NCBI RefSeq assembly: GCF_014648775.1
Contig: NZ_BMRT01000004.1
Span: forward strand, 496,001-560,000
Source of the DNA: Streptomyces abikoensis
GTDB lineage: Bacteria > Actinomycetota > Actinomycetes > Streptomycetales > Streptomycetaceae
DNA length: 64,000 bases
Direction of reading: 5' to 3'
The position numbers were made by a program, and so were the translations under genes. Below are positions 58,415 through 64,000 of the stretch, one piece after another. Numbering within the stretch: the stretch's first letter is position 1; every line of letters starts with the position of its first letter. The notes below the pieces were generated by a model that did not search any database, was not told where the DNA came from, and saw only the letters and a program-made list of their open reading frames with translations.

Positions 58415-59737
58415 ATGGTGGTCGCGGGGCCCACCGGGCCGACCTTGAGCCGCGAGGAGGTGGACCGTGCGCTGGCACGGCTCGGCGCGGAGCACGAGGC
58501 GGTCGAGTCCTCCCTGCTCGCCCTCCAGGACCACGCCGGGCGGCGGCTGCTGGAGGGCGCGGAGCTGACCGGCGTCACCAGGAGCCGGTGGGAGTCCACC
58601 GAGCTGCTCATCACCCAGCTGTGGGTGTACTTCGACGCCTACACCGACGCCCTGGAGGCGGCCCGTGAGCTGCGCGGCCGCCGCCGCTGGCCCACCTCGG
58701 GCGAGCTGACCGAGCTGACCGACCTGCTGCGCGGCACCGCCGTCACCCTGCCCGCCGGCCCGCCCCAGGCCGGCCTGGTGACCCTGGGCGTGGCGGCCAG
58801 GCTGAGCGAACGGCTGAGCCTGACGGAGCTCGTCGAGCGGATGAACTCCTGGTACGCCCAGGCCCTGGACGTGCTCGTCATCGCCGACGCCGTCTGGTCG
58901 GCCCTGCCCACCCGGATCGACCTGCTCGCCGCCGAGCTCGGGCGCGTCCGCTCCCTCGCCCACTCCGTGGGCGTCCTGCCGGGCGAGCACCCGGCGGGCG
59001 ACGACCTGGAGCGCCTCACCATGGAACTGGCCGCGCTGCGGTCCGAGGTGATATCCGATCCGCTCGTCTTCTGGACCGGCGCCCCGCCCAGCTCCGCGCC
59101 CGGCGGCCGCCCCGACACCGCCCGCTACGACCGTGCCGAGCGCGCCCTGGAGGACGTGCGCCGGGAGGTGGAGGCCGTCCTCGACGTCCGCCAGGACGCC
59201 GAGCGCCGGCTGATGCGCGTGCGCGACGTGCTCTCGCGCGCCGACCGCACCCTGGGCGAGGCCCGCCGGGCCCGGATGGAGGTCCTGTCGAAGATCGCCG
59301 CCTATGAGGTGCCCGTGGTCTCCGGCCCGCCGACCGTGCTCTACGAGCAGCTGGAGACGGCCGTCGAGTACCGCAGACGCGCCGCGTGGCACCGGCTCTC
59401 CCCGCTCCTGGAGGGCCTGGAGCGGCACGCCGAGGAGGAGTTGCTGCGTGCCCGCGAGTCGCTGACGGCGGTCACGGCGCCCCTGGCCGTACGGGCCGAG
59501 CTGCGCGGCCGGCTCGACGCGTACAAGGCCAAGGCCGCGCGGCTGGGCCTGGCGGAGGACGGTCTCGTCGTGGAGCGGTACGACGTGGCGCGCCGCATGC
59601 TGTGGAGCGCGCCCTGCGATCTCGTCGCCGCCGAGCAGGCGGTGCTGCGCTATCAGCGGGCCGTGGCCGGGGCGCCGGCCCCGCAGGGCTCGGCCGCCTC
59701 GGGAACCGACGGGCTTGGGGGGACGCGTGACCGGTGA
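58415..59737 (+). CDS. Helical protein of unknown function in PknG locus
   Basis: 440 residues, ATG 58415, ribosome binding site AGGAGAGGGG. Almost wholly helical; Leu, Ala, Glu and Arg repeats at about 240-300 and 320-400 suggest coiled coils. No signal peptide, membrane segment or known domain. Its end overlaps the kinase start by 11 bases, so translation is coupled and the protein probably works with the kinase, perhaps as a scaffold between receptor and kinase. It has no counterpart in the mycobacterial three-gene operon. Confidence 0.75.
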   Translation: MVVAGPTGPTLSREEVDRALARLGAEHEAVESSLLALQDHAGRRLLEGAELTGVTRSRWESTELLITQLWVYFDAYTDALEAARELRGRRRWPTSGELTELTDLLRGTAVTLPAGPPQAGLVTLGVAARLSERLSLTELVERMNSWYAQALDVLVIADAVWSALPTRIDLLAAELGRVRSLAHSVGVLPGEHPAGDDLERLTMELAALRSEVISDPLVFWTGAPPSSAPGGRPDTARYDRAERALEDVRREVEAVLDVRQDAERRLMRVRDVLSRADRTLGEARRARMEVLSKIAAYEVPVVSGPPTVLYEQLETAVEYRRRAAWHRLSPLLEGLERHAEEELLRARESLTAVTAPLAVRAELRGRLDAYKAKAARLGLAEDGLVVERYDVARRMLWSAPCDLVAAEQAVLRYQRAVAGAPAPQGSAASGTDGLGGTRDR

Positions 59738-62444
59738 GCAGTGCCAGCGCCCGGGCTGCGCGGGCCGCTACGAGGACGTGGGCGACGGCGAGCTGTACTG
59801 CGACACGTGCGGTCTCGCCCCCGTCGTGGCGCCGGGCGGGCAGATCGCCTCGCCCGCCACGGGGATCACCCACGCGGGCGGCCGGGGCGGCTCGGGCGGT
59901 TCGGGGTCGTCCGGCTCGTCGAAGTCATCGGGCTCGTCGGGTTCGTCGGGCTCGTCCGGGTCCTCGCGCTCGTCGTCGGGCTCGTCGTCACGGCCGTCGT
60001 CGCGGTCGTCGGGGTCCCGCCGGTCGGTGTCGGGGCGGCTGACGCGTTCGGTGAACGGCGGCACGGGCGTCGCGACGCGGTCCGTCTCGGTGCGCAGCCG
60101 GGCGTCCGGCGGGTCCGGCGCCGGTCGCAACAAGCTGGGCGCGGGCCTGGTCAGCATGCCGGGCGTGCCGCGCCCCGACCCCCGGGCGGCGGTGCTGGAG
60201 CGCCCGGAGGTGCCCGAGCGCAAGCGGTTCTGCAGCCGCGGCGACTGCGGCGCGCCCGTGGGGCGTTCGGGCCCCCACCGGGCGGGGCGCACGGAGGGCT
60301 ACTGCACCAAGTGCGGCCACCCGTACTCCTTCGTGCCGAAGCTGCGCCCCGGCGATGTGGTGCGCGGGCAGTACGAGGTGGCGGGCTGTCTCGCGCACGG
60401 CGGGCTCGGCTGGATCTACCTGGCCATCGACCGGGCCGTGGCCGACCGCTGGGTGGTCCTCAAGGGCCTGCTCGACACCGGCGACGAGGACGCGCTGGCC
60501 GCGGCCGTCGCCGAGCGGCGCTTCCTCGCGGAGATCGAGCACTCCAACATCGTCCGCATCTACAACTTCGTCGAGCACCTCGACCAGCGCACGGGCAGCC
60601 TCGACGGCTACATCGTCATGGAGTACGTCGGCGGCAAGTCCCTCAAGGAGATCGCCAACGAGCGCCGCCACCCCGACGGGCGCCGCGACCCGCTGCCGGT
60701 CGAGCAGGCGTGCGCGTACGGCATCGAGGCGCTGGAGGCGCTGGGGCACCTCCACAGCCGCAATCTGCTGTACTGCGACTTCAAGGTCGACAACGCGATC
60801 CAGCAGCAGGACCAGCTGAAGCTGATCGACATGGGCGCGGTGCGCCGGATGGACGACCACGACAGCCCCATCTACGGCACGATCGGCTACCAGGCGCCCG
60901 AGATCGCCGAACTGGGCGCGTCGGTCGCCTCCGACCTCTACACGGTGGCGCGCACGCTCGCCGTGCTCACCTTCGACTTCCAGGGCTACACGAACGTCTT
61001 CGTGGACAGCCTCCCTTCCCCGGACCACATCGAGGTCTTCACCCGCTACGAGTCCTTCTACCGGCTGCTGGTGCGGGCCACCGACCCGGACCCGGCCCGG
61101 CGGTTCGCCTCCGCCGACGAGATGGCCGAGCAGCTGACGGGCGTCCTGCGGGAGGTCGTGGCCCTCCAGACGGGCGCCCCGCGCCCCGCGCTGTCCACGC
61201 TCTTCGGCCCGGAGCCGCGCGTGGTGGACACGGTGCTGTTCGAGGAGTGCGACCGCGACGTGTCCGCCCTGGGCGGCCGCGTCCCGGCGCCCCGCCGGAA
61301 CGGATGGCCGCGCCTTCGCCTGCCGCGTGGCCGGGGCGGCGCGGGCGCCGTTCCGCCGGGCTCGGCGGCGGGCGCCGCAGGAACGGCCGGCACGGGCACC
61401 GGGCCGACATCCGCCGGAGGGCGCCCGGGGGCGGCCTCCGGCGCGCTGCCCGGGTCGGGCCCGGGCGCGACCGCCCCGGCGGCGGGCGGCGCCGCGTTGC
61501 GGCCGATCGACGCGCGGGCCGCCGCGCTCGCGCTGCCGTTTCCGCTCGTCGACCCCGCCGACGCCAACGCCGGCTTCCTCGCGGGGCTGATCGCCTCGCA
61601 GCCCGCCGAGCTGTACGCCGCGCTCCAGGCCGCGCCGACCGAGTCGCCGGAGCTGCGGCTGCGGCGGGTGCGGGCCCAGTTGGAGCTCGGCGAGGACGAG
61701 CGGGCGTCCCGAGCGCTCGCCGCGCTGGAGGCCGCGAGCCCCGACGACTGGCGCACCGTCTGGCACCGGGGCGTCCACGCCCTCGCCGTCGGCGACCACG
61801 CCACGGCGGCCCTGTCCTTCGACGCCGTCTACGACGCCTTCCCCGGGGAGCCCGCGCCCAAGCTGGCCCTCGGGCTGTGCGCGGAGGTGCTCGGGCAGCT
61901 CGACAACGCCGCCGAGTACTACCACCTGGTGTGGGTGACCGACCCGGGCTTCGTCGGGGCAGCGTTCGCCCTGGCCCGGGTGCGGCTGGCCGCCGGGGAC
62001 CGCGCGGGCGCGGTGGCGGCCCTGGAGTCCGTGCCGGCGGCGTCCATCCACTGCACGGCGGCCCGGGTCGCGGCGGTACGGGCCCGGCTTCGGGGGCGCT
62101 CGGCCGCGGAACCGCTGCTGGACGACCTGCGGGCCGCCGCCGGCCAGGTGGCGGGCCTCACGGAGCTCGGCCTGGACGCGGTGCGGCGCGAACGGCTGTC
62201 GACGGAAGTGCTCGGCACCGCGCTGGACTGGGTGCTGTCGGGCCGCGAGGGCGGCGCGCCGGGCACCGCCCCCGCGCCCCCGGGCGGACCGCCCGTGCTG
62301 CTCGGCAGCGGGCTGGACGAACGGGAGCTGCGGTTCGGGCTGGAACGCTCGTACCGGATGCTCGCGCGGCTGGCCCAGCGCGGTGAGGAACGGATCGAAC
62401 TGGTGGAACGGGCCAACCGTTACCGCCCCAGGACATGGGTGTGA
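59727..62444 (+). CDS. pknG: PknG-like serine/threonine kinase with zinc ribbons and TPR region
   Basis: 905 residues from GTG 59727 (GGGGGGA upstream). N-terminal zinc ribbon with Cys6, Cys11, Cys25 and Cys28, a Ser/Gly/Arg-rich stretch (about 50-120), and a second ribbon with Cys at about 169, 173, 192 and 195, as in PknG rubredoxin domains. Kinase: Gly loop HGGLGW near 226-231, Lys246, catalytic Asp351 in CDFKVDN (a non-RD kinase), Asp368-Met-Gly in place of DFG. The C-terminal part (about 600-905) is TPR-like. In mycobacteria PknG controls GarA and 2-oxoglutarate metabolism according to amino acid supply. A phosphatase gene follows 3 bases later. Confidence 0.88.
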   Translation: MTGEQCQRPGCAGRYEDVGDGELYCDTCGLAPVVAPGGQIASPATGITHAGGRGGSGGSGSSGSSKSSGSSGSSGSSGSSRSSSGSSSRPSSRSSGSRRSVSGRLTRSVNGGTGVATRSVSVRSRASGGSGAGRNKLGAGLVSMPGVPRPDPRAAVLERPEVPERKRFCSRGDCGAPVGRSGPHRAGRTEGYCTKCGHPYSFVPKLRPGDVVRGQYEVAGCLAHGGLGWIYLAIDRAVADRWVVLKGLLDTGDEDALAAAVAERRFLAEIEHSNIVRIYNFVEHLDQRTGSLDGYIVMEYVGGKSLKEIANERRHPDGRRDPLPVEQACAYGIEALEALGHLHSRNLLYCDFKVDNAIQQQDQLKLIDMGAVRRMDDHDSPIYGTIGYQAPEIAELGASVASDLYTVARTLAVLTFDFQGYTNVFVDSLPSPDHIEVFTRYESFYRLLVRATDPDPARRFASADEMAEQLTGVLREVVALQTGAPRPALSTLFGPEPRVVDTVLFEECDRDVSALGGRVPAPRRNGWPRLRLPRGRGGAGAVPPGSAAGAAGTAGTGTGPTSAGGRPGAASGALPGSGPGATAPAAGGAALRPIDARAAALALPFPLVDPADANAGFLAGLIASQPAELYAALQAAPTESPELRLRRVRAQLELGEDERASRALAALEAASPDDWRTVWHRGVHALAVGDHATAALSFDAVYDAFPGEPAPKLALGLCAEVLGQLDNAAEYYHLVWVTDPGFVGAAFALARVRLAAGDRAGAVAALESVPAASIHCTAARVAAVRARLRGRSAAEPLLDDLRAAAGQVAGLTELGLDAVRRERLSTEVLGTALDWVLSGREGGAPGTAPAPPGGPPVLLGSGLDERELRFGLERSYRMLARLAQRGEERIELVERANRYRPRTWV

Positions 62445-62447
62445 TCG

Positions 62448-63608
62448 ATGTCGCAACTGCCCCCACAACTGACGGCGTGCCCCGCCTGTCAGGAGCCGCT
62501 GGAACCCGCCGACAACTTCTGCGGAGGCTGCGGCGTGGACCTCTCGGCGGTGCCGCCCGCGCCCGACGACCCACGGGCGGTGGGATGGCGGCGGCCTGAC
62601 ACGTCCGTGGCGCGGGAGGCGGACGACTACCGGCTCGCCCCGCCGGCCGCCGGCGTCCCCGCGCAGCCGGCGCGTGGCGCGGGCCCCGCCGGGCCCTGCG
62701 CGGCCTGCCGGTCGGGCATGATCGACAACGACGGGTACTGCGAACACTGCGGACATGCACAGCCGCGCGAACGGGATCACATGGAGCACGAGTCGGCAGG
62801 CGTCGCGGCGGTCACCGACCGCGGCCTGCGCCACCACCGCAACGAGGACGCGTACGCCGTGTCCACCACCGACCTCCCCGGCCGGCCGCCGGCCGTCGTC
62901 GCGGTCGTCAGCGACGGCGTGTCGTCCGCGGCCCGCCCCGACGAGGCGTCGGCCGCCGCCGTCGAGGCCGCCCACGACTCGCTGGTGACGGCCCTGTCCC
63001 GGGGCACCGCCCCCAAGGAGGCCACGCACGAGGCGGTCGTGGCCGCCGCCGAGGCCGTGGCCGCCCTGACCACCCCCGGCCACGAGCCGCGCGAGCACGG
63101 CCACTACCGCCATGAGAACGCCCCCGCCTGCACCATCGTCAGCGCCGTCGTCACCGGCGACCTGCTGACCGTCGGCTGGGTCGGCGACAGCCGCGCCTAC
63201 TGGGTGCCCGACGACCGCTCCAAGCAGCCCGCGCGGCTCACCGAGGACGACTCCTGGGCCGCCCAGATGGTGGCGGCGGGCCTGATGTCGGAGGCCGAGG
63301 CCTACGCCGACGAGCGCGCCCACGCCATCACCGGCTGGCTCGGCGCGGACGCCTACGAGGTCGAGCCGCACACCGCCTCGTACCACCTCGACCGCCCCGG
63401 TGTGGTGATCGTCTGCACCGACGGGCTGTGGAACTACGCCGAGTCCGCCGAGGAGATGGCGTCCGTCGTGCCCGCCGACGCCCGCTCCCGGCCGTTGGAG
63501 TGCGCACGCCGTCTGCTGACCCACGCTCTGGACGGAGGGGGCCACGACAACGTAACAGTGGCAGTGGTGCCGTTCCCGTCCCGGGCCGAAGGGGCAGGAT
63601 CGGCCTGA
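62448..63608 (+). CDS. PP2C-type protein phosphatase with two N-terminal zinc ribbons
   Basis: 386 residues; ATG 62448 lies 3 bases after the kinase stop, so translation is coupled. Residues 11-28 (Cys11, Cys14, Cys25, Cys28) and 84-101 (Cys84, Cys87, Cys98, Cys101) form two zinc ribbons. The PP2C domain spans about 115-380: RNEDAY, SDGVSS (metal Asp), GDSRAYW, CTDGLWNY and GGHDNVTVAVV. It would reverse the kinase's phosphorylations. The ribbon DGYCEHCGH is close to EGYCTKCGH of the kinase, which suggests a shared binding partner or docking site. Confidence 0.92.
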   Translation: MSQLPPQLTACPACQEPLEPADNFCGGCGVDLSAVPPAPDDPRAVGWRRPDTSVAREADDYRLAPPAAGVPAQPARGAGPAGPCAACRSGMIDNDGYCEHCGHAQPRERDHMEHESAGVAAVTDRGLRHHRNEDAYAVSTTDLPGRPPAVVAVVSDGVSSAARPDEASAAAVEAAHDSLVTALSRGTAPKEATHEAVVAAAEAVAALTTPGHEPREHGHYRHENAPACTIVSAVVTGDLLTVGWVGDSRAYWVPDDRSKQPARLTEDDSWAAQMVAAGLMSEAEAYADERAHAITGWLGADAYEVEPHTASYHLDRPGVVIVCTDGLWNYAESAEEMASVVPADARSRPLECARRLLTHALDGGGHDNVTVAVVPFPSRAEGAGSA

Positions 63609-63729
63609 CGCGCCGCGGTTTCCACGGGGGGATCCACGCACGGTGCCGGGCTCCGGCGCCGCGCCGTCCGTCCGCCCCGCCGCTACGCCCGTGCCGACCA
63701 CGTGGAGTACGTACGAAGGAGCGGATCAG

Positions 63730-64000
63730 ATGGCCCATTTCGCCAAACCGAACGTGCCCGGGTTCGCCGTCGACGTGTACCAGAACGTCAATCTCCCGGA
63801 AGGGGGCCGGGAGGTCAACGCCATCGTCACGGTGACCTCCACCGGCGCGGACACGGACACCGGCGCGGTCGTGCCCGGCCCCCGCGTCCCGGACGCCGCC
63901 GTCGTCCTGATGGTCGACTGCTCGGGCTCGATGGACTACCCGCCCGCCAAGATGCGCAGCGCCCGCGAGGCCACGGCCGCCGCCATAGACGCGCTGCGCG
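63730..64000 (+). CDS. VWA domain protein (3' end outside window)
   Basis: Ninety codons are visible from ATG 63730, which has AAGGAG upstream. After an N-terminal strand region (VYQNVNLPEG) the VWA metal site appears as DCSGS at residues 63-67, the first part of a MIDAS motif. VWA proteins bind partners through a metal ion. Same direction and 121 bases after the phosphatase, so it belongs to the signalling operon. In such loci it may be a phosphorylation target. The remainder of the gene is missing. Confidence 0.85.
   Translation, partial: MAHFAKPNVPGFAVDVYQNVNLPEGGREVNAIVTVTSTGADTDTGAVVPGPRVPDAAVVLMVDCSGSMDYPPAKMRSAREATAAAIDALR

Noticed and set aside
59880..60030. Repeat-like TCG and GGC units resembling a CRISPR or minisatellite
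   Set aside because: They encode Ser and Gly codons inside the kinase reading frame with no regular spacer length.
59988..63701. A long minus-strand open frame across the kinase and phosphatase genes
   Set aside because: It has no ribosome binding site or conserved motif, and runs opposite two genes with intact kinase and PP2C motifs.
1..64000. tRNA, rRNA, insertion sequences or prophage genes
   Set aside because: No tRNA T-loop/acceptor pattern, no rRNA-like stretch and no transposase or integrase motif was found on either strand.

Overview
The window is high-GC actinobacterial chromosome, almost certainly from a Streptomyces or close relative. The signs are very strong third-position GC bias, frequent GTG starts behind GGAGG-type ribosome binding sites, a melC1-melC2 tyrosinase operon, SARP regulators, a WXG100 cluster, GntR and ATP-binding regulators, and a gene carrying rare TTA (bldA-type) codons. 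No tRNA, rRNA, CRISPR array, transposase or prophage gene was found. The gene set from rpiB through sodF, pepN, asd and malQ looks like conserved Streptomyces core chromosome.

Layout. 1-1095 (minus): three small WXG100/ESAT-6-like and DUF6507 genes, the last cut by the window edge. 1289-2319: ATP-binding regulator, small partner protein and a divergent minimal GntR regulator. 2333-7866: accessory redox and efflux genes (FMN reductase, VOC protein, HxlR regulator, MFS exporter, flavin-dependent oxygenase, NmrA-like reductase). 7932-12218: two SARP regulators around a PPOX-fold protein; the larger SARP is fused to a degenerate class III cyclase domain and an AAA ATPase. 12297-15753: membrane SpoIIE-type phosphatase, Eis-like acetyltransferase, Fpg/Nei glycosylase. 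15858-24191: rpiB, three paralogous amino acid permeases with bioY among them, sodF and a mycothiol-type thioredoxin-fold protein. 24305-37603: two paralogous aminopeptidase N genes, with an AbiEi/nuclease-like protein, a Tat-exported phosphoesterase, a secreted subtilase and asd between them. 37704-47042: acyl-ACP desaturase, small membrane protein, malQ, secreted GH84 glycosidase, HNH nuclease, MscS-type channel, FusB-like zinc-finger protein. 47226-53972: a catabolic operon of ROK regulator, ABC sugar importer, GH4 glycosidase and BadF-type sugar kinase. 54408-55705: melC1-melC2. 55977-64000: a signalling operon cut by the right edge.

How the genes work together. The right-hand operon is the most striking system. 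A four-helix membrane protein with two extracytoplasmic domains (GlnX-like), a periplasmic amino-acid-binding protein (GlnH-like) and a PknG-like kinase (zinc ribbons, kinase, TPR) match the order of the mycobacterial GlnX-GlnH-PknG amino-acid sensor. Here it is enlarged by a helical protein of unknown function, a PP2C phosphatase with its own zinc ribbons, and a VWA protein. The sugar operon would import a glycoside, phosphorylate it and split it with an NAD-dependent GH4 enzyme. Its binding-protein gene has two TTA codons, so uptake may await bldA tRNA. The peptidases, protease and amino acid permeases suggest a capacity for growth on protein.

Regulatory DNA of note: perfect 11-bp tandem repeats before the SARP/PPOX pair and between HxlR and MFS, a TTACCG repeat array before the oxygenase gene, a palindrome before the desaturase gene, and nested repeats before sodF. 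Function calls rest on motif recognition without database searches.
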